A stretch of DNA of 51,834 nt from a virus. This document shows, piece after piece, positions 22,487 to 31,250 of the stretch (positions are counted from its first letter, which is position 1; the number at the start of each line of letters is the position of its first letter). Under the pieces are notes generated by a model. That model saw nothing but the letters and a program-made list of their open reading frames with translations. It was not told where the DNA came from and searched no databases. A program made the position numbers and the translations under genes. Location of the stretch: positions 1-51,834 of IMG/VR virus record IMGVR_UViG_3300035130_000145; one strand, 5' to 3'.

Positions 22487-23411
22487 CAAATCAAAGATAG
22501 AGTGGTGTGATGCGACCTGGAACGTAGCGTATGGATGCTCAAAGGTCTCTGCGGGCTGTAAGAACTGTTACGCCCATAGGATGATTTCGACGCGGTTCCC
22601 GCATCTGACTGGTGAACATTTTAACACCGATACAACACCTGATTTCATGCGTGAACCACCGACACCAATCGGTTGGGACGGCCGTGCCCATTTCAAGCCT
22701 GAGCGACTGGAGATCCCGTTTCACTGGAAGAAGCCGCGGCGTATCTTTCCTTGTTCGATGTCCGACCTGTTCCACGAGAGCCTCACCAACGATCAGATCG
22801 CGGCCGTGTTTGGCGTGATGGCCGCTACACCGCAACATCAGTATGTGATTTTGACGAAGCGGCTACAGCGGGCGGTGAAGTGGTTCAACTGGGTAGATAG
22901 TATTCGGCATCCACGATACGGGGAAATAGAACCATCTGTCGAGTGTGCTTTTCAACTTCTTAGGCAAGCGGAGCCTGATGGGGATGGACCTATTCACTGC
23001 AAGTACGGGCCGAATCCAGATGCGAAATGGCCTCTCCCCAATGTCATCATGTGCGCCAGTGTGGAAAATCAGCCGACAGTAGATGAGCGGGCACCACTCC
23101 TCTTTCAGATTCCCGCGAGATGGCGCGGGATTAGCGTTGAGCCGATGTTGTCTGGTATTAATATCGGGCCTTGGTTGCTTGACGAAGACGGTTTAGACGT
23201 CGATGGAGGTTGGCCGCAAAATCATGATGGCCTAGATCTCGTCATTTGTGGTGCTGAGACCGGTCCGGGCAAACGGACGTTCAAAGACGAGTGGGCGCTG
23301 GATCTTCGAGATCAGTGTCGTATGGCTGGCACTCCATTCTTTTTCAAGAAGGACGGCTCAGGAAAACCGACTCTTTGTGGGGTCAAGTATCACGAGTGGC
23401 CGGAGGATTGA
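22479..23411 (+). CDS. Gp37/Gp68 family protein (DUF5131), radical-SAM-like
   Basis: A 310-aa protein with the family signature KIEWCDATWNVAYGCSKVSAGCKNCYA near the N-terminus; three cysteines (about 20, 27, 30) are placed as a radical-SAM-type cluster. Later blocks HFKPERLEIPFHWKKPRRIF, YVILTKRLQR, GISVEPMLSGINI and ICGAETGPGKR are also typical. The biochemical role of this widespread phage/mobile-element family is not established. It overlaps the previous gene by 8 bases. Confidence 0.85.
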   Translation: MTDKSKIEWCDATWNVAYGCSKVSAGCKNCYAHRMISTRFPHLTGEHFNTDTTPDFMREPPTPIGWDGRAHFKPERLEIPFHWKKPRRIFPCSMSDLFHESLTNDQIAAVFGVMAATPQHQYVILTKRLQRAVKWFNWVDSIRHPRYGEIEPSVECAFQLLRQAEPDGDGPIHCKYGPNPDAKWPLPNVIMCASVENQPTVDERAPLLFQIPARWRGISVEPMLSGINIGPWLLDEDGLDVDGGWPQNHDGLDLVICGAETGPGKRTFKDEWALDLRDQCRMAGTPFFFKKDGSGKPTLCGVKYHEWPED

Positions 23412-23412
23412 G

Positions 23413-23655
23413 ATGAAAGTAGACATGAACGGAATAAGAATAAATCTGGCAAGAGCCTACAATGGCCTATTTGAAGCCTCTCCATATGCGGATAATGACC
23501 ATATCGAAGTATCACGAGACCGCTTGGCCGAGATGTGCGAAATGGTCGGCGCATTTTTGTGTCTATACGACGATACAAATATGAGGGAGTTGAGCGATGA
23601 CATCTTGTTACGAGACCCATATAGCGGCGAATGGCCACTGGCTGATGAGGACTGA
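23413..23655 (+). CDS. hypothetical protein (80 aa)
   Basis: Starts MKVDMNGIRINLARAYNGLFE one base after the DUF5131 stop. Helical core with ISVSRDRLAEMCEMVGAFLCL-like spacing, then an acidic tail. A small phage protein type often found at the end of recombination operons. Unknown. Confidence 0.5.
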   Translation: MKVDMNGIRINLARAYNGLFEASPYADNDHIEVSRDRLAEMCEMVGAFLCLYDDTNMRELSDDILLRDPYSGEWPLADED

Positions 23656-23656
23656 G

Positions 23657-23860
23657 ATGAAAATAGGAGACATGGTCTGCGTCACAGTGCCGTGGCCATC
23701 CGGGTCGAAGAGCGACATTGCAAAGATAACGCACATTGATGATGACAGCGTGGATATGTCGGTGAACCTCGGGGATGGATGGAAGATCGCGATAACAGCA
23801 CCTCGGCACCAGGTCGTGACGTCACTATGGACCGACATGCTCCACCTAGAGCAGGAGTGA
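23657..23860 (+). CDS. small beta-barrel hypothetical protein (67 aa)
   Basis: Starts MKIGDMVCVTVPWPSGSK, with a SH3/KOW-like strand pattern (KITHIDDDSVDMSVNLGDGWKI). It is the last gene before the structured RNA. Its stop codon (23858-23860) overlaps the first alternative stems, so ribosomes finishing this gene could affect the RNA fold. Confidence 0.5.
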   Translation: MKIGDMVCVTVPWPSGSKSDIAKITHIDDDSVDMSVNLGDGWKIAITAPRHQVVTSLWTDMLHLEQE

Positions 23861-24014
23861 TAGGTGACAATAACAAATAGGCCGAACACCTATTTGCCCA
23901 ATGGTGGGTGGCTCTTTATGCCGCGCCGCGAAACAACATGCAGCAAACTATGAGTTTGATGCCAGTAAAAAACGACGATATTGTTCAGTTTTAATCAGCG
24001 GCGCGGCATTTTTT
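23843..24014 (+). ncRNA. structured RNA / attenuator ending in a strong terminator-like hairpin
   Basis: Three competing short stems occur in order: CACCTA (23843-23848) with TAGGTG (23861-23866); ATAGGTG (23860-23866) with CACCTAT (23887-23893); CAAATAGG (23874-23881) with CCTATTTG (23889-23896). A perfect 12-bp GC stem follows, ATGCCGCGCCGC (23918-23929) with GCGGCGCGGCAT (23998-24009). It encloses a 6-bp hairpin CAAACT-atg-AGTTTG (23944-23958), and six T residues follow (24009-24014). This looks like a regulated terminator or small RNA before the 24034 gene. No reverse transcriptase is nearby, so a retron is unlikely. Confidence 0.55.
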
Positions 24015-24033
24015 AAACAAAAGGAAGATCGTC

Positions 24034-24288
24034 ATGAACAATCCTGTATCAAAAAATCATAGACATTTGCTTGAGCACACCCTTGGTGGACCAGGCCCCG
24101 CAAAATGGTACCGAAATCATTTCGTGGCCGGCGACGGACACACTGATTTGCCAGCACTGAGAGAGATGGAAGACCTCGGGTTTATGAAAGAGGTTCCCGC
24201 TCCTACTTTTTGTCCGGACAGTATCGTCTTTGTGGTGACCGAAAAGGGCAAAGAAGAGTTGAGAAAGGAACCATCGAGTAAGCCCTAA
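24034..24288 (+). CDS. hypothetical protein (84 aa), possible winged-helix tail
   Basis: Preceded by AAAGGAAG and by the structured RNA. MNNPVSKNHRHLLEHTLGG is followed by a helix-turn-helix-like half (LREMEDLGFMKEVP ... VVTEKGKEEL) reminiscent of small winged-helix phage proteins. It converges with the late operon, ending 8 bases from the fibre gene's stop. Because of its upstream attenuator it may be a regulator (inference). Confidence 0.5.
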   Translation: MNNPVSKNHRHLLEHTLGGPGPAKWYRNHFVAGDGHTDLPALREMEDLGFMKEVPAPTFCPDSIVFVVTEKGKEELRKEPSSKP

Positions 24289-24295
24289 ACCACAC

Positions 24296-25759
24296 CTATC
24301 TCATCCCGGGATTGGTGATGCGGCAGAGAAAACCGCTCCGTGAAACAAACCACATATCCATGCCGTCAAAGAGCAATCGGCCTGGTTCGTCTCCTGTGAC
24401 GATGCCTGTCGGTATATTGGTCAACACCATGCTGGCCGTATAATCCTGTTGCGATGTCGACGTGTTTGATTTCATAAATTGTGTCAACGGAATTTTTGCA
24501 AACGCAAGTCTTGCCTCATCATACACCTCGCTCTGTTGGTGCAGTTGCAACCACAAATTGTATCCATCACATCCAGATACGATATTGTAGTCTTGGACAT
24601 CAGAATACCATTCATGATTATCGATTGTTATACAATACTTTATCTCATCTTCAGATTTTACTAGAAGATGAAAAGATCCAGTTGGACCAGCACACACCAC
24701 GGTTCCATATGACCCGCCGAAATTGCAAATCGCCTTAGGAAGATAGTTATAAAAAGCAGAAAGAGCGGAATATATAACGCCGCCAGTGTAATCACTTACC
24801 GTTGGATCTACTATTTTTGCCGAACAAAGACGAACATCATGATTTGTTCCATTGATGACTCGTGACAACCAATAGACATGGCTTCCATCGGAAACGATCC
24901 TACCATTAGATGAAGAAACAGGCGATGAAACACCATTTCCGCTCCCTTTTGCCGCGGATCCGGTACCTGCACGGGGTACAATAGCGACGCCGCATTTGCC
25001 TGAGATATTGTCGCTCGATACAGCCAGATGCAAAGAACTTGCAATGATAATCTTGGAGTATTCCTCGTCCGTCGAGTAATCCATATTAAGATTATAATTC
25101 CATTGTGGCACATATCCGCTGGAGCTCTGGGTGTAGAAACTTGTCACCCAATAGGTATTGCTTGTCGCCCTCCAGAGGACATAAAGACTCTCTCCGTCAC
25201 AACAGATACTCCTGATACTCTCCACTGTTCCAGCCGAAAATTCTAAATCCAACGCTGATCCTACGCCTGGGAAATTGTCGTACCGGAATGGACCTATAAT
25301 TGGCAGTACACTGTCTGAATCTGTAAGCACATACAGGATGGGGAGTTGTGTTGTGCGACTGACGCCGACACATGAATCTCGAATTACTACTCCAGGTATA
25401 ACCGCAGTCAGATCCAGGAAATTGGGATATACATCTGGTCTAGAAATGGATGTATAGGACTTAAATAAGCCTTCACAGACATCTTGCATCGACCACATGG
25501 GGGGCTTGGTATTTCTGTTGAGTTGATATTGGAGCGCCTGCAGGTATTGGCTCGAAAGTGCTGTATCATCGCTACCCAACCAACCCATGCCGGCATCCGC
25601 CATGAGTTTCTGGAAATATCCATCGATGTTCCGTGCCCAGGCATGCTCGAGCGGTGTACCAGGATTGATTCCGTCTTTGTTCAGGAACGTACCGCCAGGA
25701 TATTCCGGACTGGGGGTTGTCGCCTGCGAACCGTAAGCCTGTGTTAATGATTTTGCCAT
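24296..25759 (-). CDS. tail fibre / receptor-binding protein, beta-propeller-like
   Basis: A 487-aa last gene of the late operon. The N-terminus (YPGGTFLNKDGINPGTPLEHAWARN and ALSSQYLQALQYQL) matches the start of phage fibre proteins that describe attachment to the virion. The remainder contains recurring Gly/Trp strands (VSDGSHVYWLSRV, CDGYNLWLQLHQQ, LLFDGMDMWFVSR), consistent with a beta-propeller. Likely adhesin or depolymerase-like tip; no catalytic motif is seen. Confidence 0.6.
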   Translation of the reverse strand: MAKSLTQAYGSQATTPSPEYPGGTFLNKDGINPGTPLEHAWARNIDGYFQKLMADAGMGWLGSDDTALSSQYLQALQYQLNRNTKPPMWSMQDVCEGLFKSYTSISRPDVYPNFLDLTAVIPGVVIRDSCVGVSRTTQLPILYVLTDSDSVLPIIGPFRYDNFPGVGSALDLEFSAGTVESIRSICCDGESLYVLWRATSNTYWVTSFYTQSSSGYVPQWNYNLNMDYSTDEEYSKIIIASSLHLAVSSDNISGKCGVAIVPRAGTGSAAKGSGNGVSSPVSSSNGRIVSDGSHVYWLSRVINGTNHDVRLCSAKIVDPTVSDYTGGVIYSALSAFYNYLPKAICNFGGSYGTVVCAGPTGSFHLLVKSEDEIKYCITIDNHEWYSDVQDYNIVSGCDGYNLWLQLHQQSEVYDEARLAFAKIPLTQFMKSNTSTSQQDYTASMVLTNIPTGIVTGDEPGRLLFDGMDMWFVSRSGFLCRITNPGMR

Positions 25760-25763
25760 ATCT

Positions 25764-26006
25764 CTACCTCATATGAGCAGCAATCGCCGAAGCAGCTGCT
25801 ACGATAGGACCAATGATGGAGATCCATGTCCCGATGTTCCAACGTCGACGCTGTTCGTGCCGGAGCTGGCACGCCTCGAGCTTTTCATCAACCCTTGTGT
25901 TGACGCTGTGCTCGAGGCTGTGTATGGCCTCGGTGAACTTGAGATCCAGCGTCGTCATGGCGAGCTCGACGATCAGTTCCATCTCTCTGCGTCGTTCGTC
26001 CATCAT
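25764..26006 (-). CDS. XhlA-like small membrane protein, possible holin/spanin (80 aa)
   Basis: Residues 1-55 form a charged helix (LAMTTLDLKFTEAIHSLEHS). One C-terminal transmembrane segment follows (IGTWISIIGPIVAAASAIAA, about 57-78). This layout recalls hemolysin XhlA proteins and class III holins with a single C-terminal TM. It lies between the coiled-coil gene and the fibre at the end of the late operon, a common lysis-gene location. Confidence 0.55.
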   Translation of the reverse strand: MMDERRREMELIVELAMTTLDLKFTEAIHSLEHSVNTRVDEKLEACQLRHEQRRRWNIGTWISIIGPIVAAASAIAAHMR

Positions 26007-26010
26007 TGGT

Positions 26011-26283
26011 TTATCCGGTTTCCTCGTCGTCGACGGCCGCGTCAGACTCTGCGATCAGCTCTTCCAGGATCTTGATGGCACCGCTGATATACAGGATCTG
26101 CTGGTCGGCGCTTCGGAGTTGCTGATCCAGGGTGGCCCGCTGTTGCCGGCCCTTATCGAGCTCACCCTGAAGCTTTTTCAGTTCGCCTTTCAACAACGAC
26201 ACTTTGATGACGCGTGATTCGTCCGTGACCATGTTTTTCTTGAGCTCTTGAAGAGCCGCTTCTCTCTGCTCGTTTGCTTTCAT
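26011..26283 (-). CDS. coiled-coil protein (90 aa)
   Basis: From ATG 26283 with AGGAGAAGGC upstream. Nearly entirely coiled coil (LKGELKKLQGELDKGRQQRATL...), ending in an acidic tail. It may be a fibre chaperone or a lysis accessory; similar small coiled coils sit beside fibre genes. The stop is four bases before the TM gene's start. Confidence 0.55.
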   Translation of the reverse strand: MKANEQREAALQELKKNMVTDESRVIKVSLLKGELKKLQGELDKGRQQRATLDQQLRSADQQILYISGAIKILEELIAESDAAVDDEETG

Positions 26284-26297
26284 TTGCTTGCCTTCTC

Positions 26298-27011
26298 CTA
26301 ACAAAGCATCGACTCGGAAATCCAAGGCTTCCTGCCGTCGATGGTAAACGTCGACACGGATGCATGAGCACTGTGCCGGATGATTGATTCCTTCTGTCCA
26401 TATGCCTTGATCCGATAGGGTAACTCCGGCCAGTCTGGAATGACCCAGTTGCCTCGTAATGTGGATTCAAAACATCTCAATGGAATTTGATGGTCCGTCT
26501 GAAAATACTGAATCGGCTGCATCGCCAGAATGGCGAGCTCGGCAGCGCGCCGAGAAAGCGCGTAGGCGCCCAATGTCCTCGGTGCCCTTACCTGCCCGTC
26601 CGGATATAATGATAGACGACAGCCTGGGTGTGAAGAGCCGATGAGATAGTGCCAGTCGCAGTCGTCGGGCACCTCGATTTCGGACAGGTCTCCAACGGGT
26701 TCGGTGTCGTCCTCGATGATGATGGTCCACTGTTCGTCGGTGGCAAGGAAGTGCTCCATCGCCCTGAGATGGGAGCAATTGCATCCGTACGTCGTCGAGA
26801 ACATTTTGAAATGCCTGGATGACGGATCTACATCCTCAGGAACGTCTCCCCAGCGCGGTCGTCCCTCCTCGTCAAACGCACCATCGGACCACTGCATGCC
26901 ATCGACTGCAGGGATCCGTATCAGGTCATGAAACGCCGATGACACGTGTTCCCATCGGTCCGTAGACCAGTCGAGGTTTATGCATCGAATTTTCATGTCT
27001 TGTAAAATCAT
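26298..27011 (-). CDS. glycosyltransferase family 25-like protein
   Basis: A 237-aa protein with the GT25 (LPS galactosyltransferase-type) layout. The N-terminal IRCINLDWSTDRWEHV block is the usual 'INLDRRxDRW' opening. Next come GCNCSHLRAMEHFLA (about 76-90) and the metal/sugar-binding IIIEDDTEP (Asp/Glu at about 100-102). Near the C-terminus TDHQIPLRCF resembles the family's D-x-x-I ending. It sits between two fibre genes, so it may glycosylate a fibre, or change host LPS in lysogens. The ATG at 27011 has a weak ribosome site; ATG 26996 is an alternative. Confidence 0.7.
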   Translation of the reverse strand: MILQDMKIRCINLDWSTDRWEHVSSAFHDLIRIPAVDGMQWSDGAFDEEGRPRWGDVPEDVDPSSRHFKMFSTTYGCNCSHLRAMEHFLATDEQWTIIIEDDTEPVGDLSEIEVPDDCDWHYLIGSSHPGCRLSLYPDGQVRAPRTLGAYALSRRAAELAILAMQPIQYFQTDHQIPLRCFESTLRGNWVIPDWPELPYRIKAYGQKESIIRHSAHASVSTFTIDGRKPWISESMLC

Positions 27012-28760
27012 CTAGCTGCTCTTAATCATAGACGTTTGAGATGTGAATCCTCTCAGGCGCGCCACATGCGTCAAGACCTCTGAACCGGACAAGTCAGTCA
27101 CGATCACTCGAACGTTAAATCCAGTATTCCCATTATTGGTCATAGTAATCGTGGATGTCCATGTTGCACTGTCTGATTTAATCTCAATCTGATTTGCCGT
27201 TTCATAGTCCCATGCCATATATCCAGCATTGTTCCAGCAAATTATTCTACGGGAACAAATACTATATCCATTGTCGACGTGGTCAGCAGCAAATATAGAC
27301 GATATCAGTTCTATTTCAAAGATCGCCATAACTCCATCTGGAAGAAGTATCGATATCCCGCTCCCTCCAAATGTGTCGTGTAAATTAATAGACTCATTTC
27401 CTGTGGTTACGCCAACCTGAATCAGACCATCAATCCCCTGTGCAGTCCCATCTATACTATTGTGTCGATCCATTCCCCAGTGTCTAGCGCCGGCGGCCAT
27501 GGTCGTCACATAGCGACCTCTCGCCATCGCGTAGTCATGAGTCACCGTCAAGTCTGCTCCAACCGCGCTGGAGTACTGACTCTCTGCATCGATTGTGCTC
27601 CCTATGAAGAAGCCACCCGAAGCATCGAGAACAAGATCTTCACCAATCGCAACCAATTTATCGCCTAATGAAGAGCCATGACCAGAACCTTGTCCTATAG
27701 TTAGGCTATCGCCAACCACAAGACTGTTGTCTGCGTCTACAGTCGACCCGCTCCCCATGATGAGCGAATCGCTCATGTCGCCATTCAGCGCCAAGCTGGC
27801 CCCCATGGCGATTACTCTTTGAGTTGTCGGAACAGCGGTGACCGTGTTTCCTCCTACGATACGATCCCAGGATAAGAGCAAGCCTTTGGTGTTGACCTGA
27901 TCGGCGGCCATAATAGCAATAGTTGGGTCATCTCGAGCTGGTATAGCAAAATTGTGTGGAGTAGGAGAAACAGCGCCTATGTCAGCAATTATTAGTGTCC
28001 TAGATGTCGTATCAGTCCCAATCACAAGAGCGCCTTGCGTCTGAGTAGAATCATACTCGATTCTGGCATCGCTTGAATTGCCTAAACAAATCTGTAGGTC
28101 ATCTTTAATAAATATTCCTGCATTAATATTTACCCATCCATCAAATTCAGCATTTTCATCTACCTCCAGCTTGCCACCCACGAAAAGACTATTCGCGGTC
28201 GCGCCGATCTTGTCTGGACCAGTGCCAATGAGTAGTTGACTATTGCTGTTAAAAGTCAAAGCGCTGCTTTGCTCAACCTCGCCGGTGCTGCTTCGATTGC
28301 CAAAGAGCACCTGCTCGGCAGCCAGTCCGGCCAGTGCGCTATTGTCATAGAGCCAGCTAATAGCCGCCATCAGAGAGACGTTGCCAAAGTCACTCAAGAA
28401 ATCCGCTGCCTCAGAAGCATCATCGGCGAACCTGGCTTTGATGCCGCCGGCGCTCAATAGATCATCGCTGAACTCAAGCTTGCCATCACTCGTGACGCTG
28501 TTTGAAACCGACAGGGTCGCGACATCGAACATTTCATCGAAATGCCATGAGAATTGACCATCGAGGATGCGAAATGCCTTTACGCGTGCCGGTTCATCCT
28601 TGGCGAGCAGTTTTGTGATATATCCGTTTTGATCCCTGGCGCACACCATGATGTGCCCAAGATCGGCATCAGCACTGCCATCAAAGCCAATTTGTTTGTT
28701 CTGGTACGTCGTCGGCGCGTCCGCGATATGAAAAATCCTTCGTTCAACTAAGTCGCCCAT
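27012..28760 (-). CDS. tail fibre protein
   Basis: A 582-aa late structural protein directly after the gp48-like baseplate gene. A small N-terminal region (IADAPTTYQNKQIGFDGSAD) is followed by repetitive beta segments. A central head-like run (SLVVGDSLTIGQGSGHGSSLGD, GADLTVTHDYAMARGRYVTT) resembles trimeric autotransporter/YadA-style repeats. The C-terminal beta domain may be the receptor-binding part. It could be the side fibre, with the 24296 gene the tip. Confidence 0.65.
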   Translation of the reverse strand: MGDLVERRIFHIADAPTTYQNKQIGFDGSADADLGHIMVCARDQNGYITKLLAKDEPARVKAFRILDGQFSWHFDEMFDVATLSVSNSVTSDGKLEFSDDLLSAGGIKARFADDASEAADFLSDFGNVSLMAAISWLYDNSALAGLAAEQVLFGNRSSTGEVEQSSALTFNSNSQLLIGTGPDKIGATANSLFVGGKLEVDENAEFDGWVNINAGIFIKDDLQICLGNSSDARIEYDSTQTQGALVIGTDTTSRTLIIADIGAVSPTPHNFAIPARDDPTIAIMAADQVNTKGLLLSWDRIVGGNTVTAVPTTQRVIAMGASLALNGDMSDSLIMGSGSTVDADNSLVVGDSLTIGQGSGHGSSLGDKLVAIGEDLVLDASGGFFIGSTIDAESQYSSAVGADLTVTHDYAMARGRYVTTMAAGARHWGMDRHNSIDGTAQGIDGLIQVGVTTGNESINLHDTFGGSGISILLPDGVMAIFEIELISSIFAADHVDNGYSICSRRIICWNNAGYMAWDYETANQIEIKSDSATWTSTITMTNNGNTGFNVRVIVTDLSGSEVLTHVARLRGFTSQTSMIKSS

Positions 28761-28768
28761 GCATCACC

Positions 28769-29572
28769 TCATGAATAGTCCTGAATCTCCTCGTCCGTGG
28801 GCGTGACCACGTCCTGGAATTCAAACTCTGTCGGATACGTCACGTCTTGAATGTCGTAGTCCTCGCCATCCGGATACGAAATCACCCTCAGAATACACCG
28901 GGTGTGAACCGGCTTGAGCTTGAAGATAATCCGCATCAGGGGCCGAAGCTTCGACTCCGGAATGTAGGCGTACTCCGGCCAAGTCTCCCCGCACACATAC
29001 CAGTAGACCGAGTACTCCTCCTCGACATTCGGACACGGATAGCGCTTGAGCCGGCGCACGTATCCGTCATAGTCGCCGAACTGAACGGAGTTATCGCCGA
29101 CGAACTCAGTCCCGTCTCCGAACTGGTACAGGTAGTTCTTCACAATCTCGTACAGGTCGTTGACCAGCACGTAGGATGTATCAATCAGATTGTCCGGAGA
29201 GAACGGATTTCGAGCCTCAACCGGGTCGCTCCCGGGCACCCACCATTCGTGGACATAGCAGTTGTCACAAATGGACTGGATAGCATCCTGGATGTAGGCG
29301 GGGTCTTGCCCGCCGAAAGCCCGCCACTCGAGCTCTAGATTAGGAGGGGACAAATCGTTTGGACTCCCGAATTGCTCCGACCAGTCGTGGAGATAGCTGG
29401 TCTGGAGCGGGAGCATCTCCAGGAAGACACTGGCGATGTGGTTGCGAGCGTTCAGGGGAAGGATGGACAGGCCGTGGAAGAACTTCTTCAACGTTTTATC
29501 CGGAATCAGGTTCCACGCCCTCGACCGAGGGAGGAGCCTGTCAAATACCCTTACCCAGTCGTTCAACTCCAT
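28769..29572 (-). CDS. Mu gp48-like baseplate protein (DUF2313)
   Basis: A 267-aa counterpart of Mu gp48, which caps the baseplate wedge and links to fibres. The N-terminal motif LLPRSRAWNLIPDKTLKKFFHGLS and the later AYIQDAIQSICDNCYVHEWWVPG fit. It overlaps the baseplate J gene by 10 bases. The C-terminus is acidic (QDVVTPTDEEIQDYS). Confidence 0.75.
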   Translation of the reverse strand: MELNDWVRVFDRLLPRSRAWNLIPDKTLKKFFHGLSILPLNARNHIASVFLEMLPLQTSYLHDWSEQFGSPNDLSPPNLELEWRAFGGQDPAYIQDAIQSICDNCYVHEWWVPGSDPVEARNPFSPDNLIDTSYVLVNDLYEIVKNYLYQFGDGTEFVGDNSVQFGDYDGYVRRLKRYPCPNVEEEYSVYWYVCGETWPEYAYIPESKLRPLMRIIFKLKPVHTRCILRVISYPDGEDYDIQDVTYPTEFEFQDVVTPTDEEIQDYS

Positions 29573-30762
29573 GTCAGTGTCCCAAGCTTCGCTTTCTCGC
29601 CTTCCTGAAGTGGGTAGACTTCCACGTCGACTCCGCCAGTACTGATTGAGATACTGCCGATGGATCCATTGTATCCTGCGGCTATCCTACTCACGATACC
29701 ACCTATTTCCATTTTGGAAACAACATCCTTCTTCGGTGGGAGTACTGTGTAGCCTACTTGTCCGCTCGGCTCTCGGTCGTAGAAAAACTCAGTGAGACCG
29801 TTTTGGATGGCGGTTTTGGCGGCCTCGGTTATCTCGGGGCTATCGGTGGTGATTTGGGAGATCGTCACATCAAATGCGGTTCGGGTGATCCCAAAGACGC
29901 GCACCTCTGCATTGATGTTACGACGGTTTGAAAGGCCGCCTCCGTCTCCTTCGATATGATCCTTTACATCGTTAGCGAGTTCAGCAGGCAAAGGTTCCCC
30001 GTCCGGTGTATCGTCGCTTTCGATAAAAACGAAAACTTGACCGGCTCGGCTGTTTGGTATACCTGGGTGTTCCCAGGCCGCATAAGGGTATGCATTTCTG
30101 ACCCCTGTAACTTCTTCAGCCCAGTTCTTGTAATCCGCCATGGCCCCACCCTGTGGTCGAGCCAACCAACGCTCGAGAACGCGCTCACGGTAAGCCTCGG
30201 TTGTCTCCGGGTCTACACCTGCTATTCCATCAGTAGAAACCGTCACTTCCTTTTCCACGGCATCCGGAGGGCTCACGAAGTAAAGCTCGGTGCCCAGGTC
30301 AACATTCCCGAGCACCCCAGGCCGTGTCGCCCGTATCGTCGCGTAAACCGTCGGTGCGTTGAGGGTCACGTTCCCAACGACCACATAAATCATCTGGGTA
30401 TCCGGGTTGGCGATACGCTCCCCGCTCACGATGGTCCCACCCTGGGTGAGCACGGTGATCTCCACCGTCCGCTCGGCCCGCTGCCCGGTCTTCTGGTAGA
30501 TCCCAACCAGCTCCCCGTGGGCCTGGAGGGGGTTGATGGTCTTCCCGTTGAAGTTCACTGGCTTGTTGCTCGCCGTCTTCACGAACATCTGGAGCAGGTT
30601 CCATCCGGCGAACTCGTACAGGAGGACAAATACACCACCCAAGGCTTTCGCGAGCACACGACAAAAGCTCTTGGGGAGCAGTGGGATAGTGGTGTTCAAA
30701 CTCGTTGCCATCTGGGCGATGATTTCATCAGCGATTTCATTTGCCTTTTTTTGGGAAATCAT
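29563..30762 (-). CDS. baseplate J-like protein (Mu gp47)
   Basis: A 399-aa Baseplate_J family wedge protein. Blocks AWNLLQMFVKTASNKPV-like, GKTINPLQAHGELVGIYQKTGQ and the central RVLERWLARPQGGAMADYKNWAEEVTGVRNAYPYA are highly characteristic, as is EVRVFGITRTAFDVTI. It assembles with gp46/gp48 counterparts around the hub. The start overlaps the gp46-like stop (ATGA). Confidence 0.88.
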   Translation of the reverse strand: MISQKKANEIADEIIAQMATSLNTTIPLLPKSFCRVLAKALGGVFVLLYEFAGWNLLQMFVKTASNKPVNFNGKTINPLQAHGELVGIYQKTGQRAERTVEITVLTQGGTIVSGERIANPDTQMIYVVVGNVTLNAPTVYATIRATRPGVLGNVDLGTELYFVSPPDAVEKEVTVSTDGIAGVDPETTEAYRERVLERWLARPQGGAMADYKNWAEEVTGVRNAYPYAAWEHPGIPNSRAGQVFVFIESDDTPDGEPLPAELANDVKDHIEGDGGGLSNRRNINAEVRVFGITRTAFDVTISQITTDSPEITEAAKTAIQNGLTEFFYDREPSGQVGYTVLPPKKDVVSKMEIGGIVSRIAAGYNGSIGSISISTGGVDVEVYPLQEGEKAKLGTLTWS

Positions 30763-31250
30763 AGTTCAACTCCTACGTTGATGGTGTACGGGGTGCCCCA
30801 CTTCGCCATGACATCGGCTCGCAGGTTTACCCTCTTGGGAGACGGCGCCGATGCCGATACGGACACGGATGCGAGCACATCTTTCGGCATGCCGTTCTTG
30901 ATGTCATCGGTAGCGGCCTTCTCTATCTGGGGCAGTAGAGCGCTCGTGACGGGCCTGCCATCCAAGAGCGATTGGAGCTTCCCGCGATACTGCCGCTCTT
31001 TAGGCTCTCCCTCGTTCCCCCACCACTGCTTGTGCGCCGTTGCCTGGCTGCCGTCATCATCCTCGTTGCCGCCGAACCAGCAGAGATAAACAGCCGTCTC
31101 GATGAATTCGGTCATCACGATAAAGCTGCTGACTATCGGTTCGCTGCCAAACGAATAGGAGCGCCTCTCTTCCTTGATGTCACCACCGTTTGGGCCGTCG
31201 AAGTGATAGACATCGCCTTGTTGGATTGCGTTGGTGCCGTAGTCTACCAT
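30759..31250 (-). CDS. Mu gp46-like baseplate wedge protein (GPW/gp25-like)
   Basis: A 163-aa small wedge protein in the position of Mu gp46. It contains SSFIVMTEFIETAVYLCWFGGNEDDDGS and the typical QWWGNEGEPKERQY patch, plus a C-terminal strand (RVNLRADVMAKWGTPYTINVGV). Its start overlaps the previous stop by one base. Function: links the J protein to the hub (family knowledge). Confidence 0.75.
   Translation of the reverse strand: MVDYGTNAIQQGDVYHFDGPNGGDIKEERRSYSFGSEPIVSSFIVMTEFIETAVYLCWFGGNEDDDGSQATAHKQWWGNEGEPKERQYRGKLQSLLDGRPVTSALLPQIEKAATDDIKNGMPKDVLASVSVSASAPSPKRVNLRADVMAKWGTPYTINVGVEL

Noticed and set aside
23843-24014. Retron msr/msd
   Set aside because: Inverted repeats flank a structured RNA, but there is no reverse transcriptase gene anywhere in the window.
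29956-31089. 377-aa plus-strand open frame
   Set aside because: Overlaps the well-supported baseplate J and gp46-like genes. The product has no domain character.
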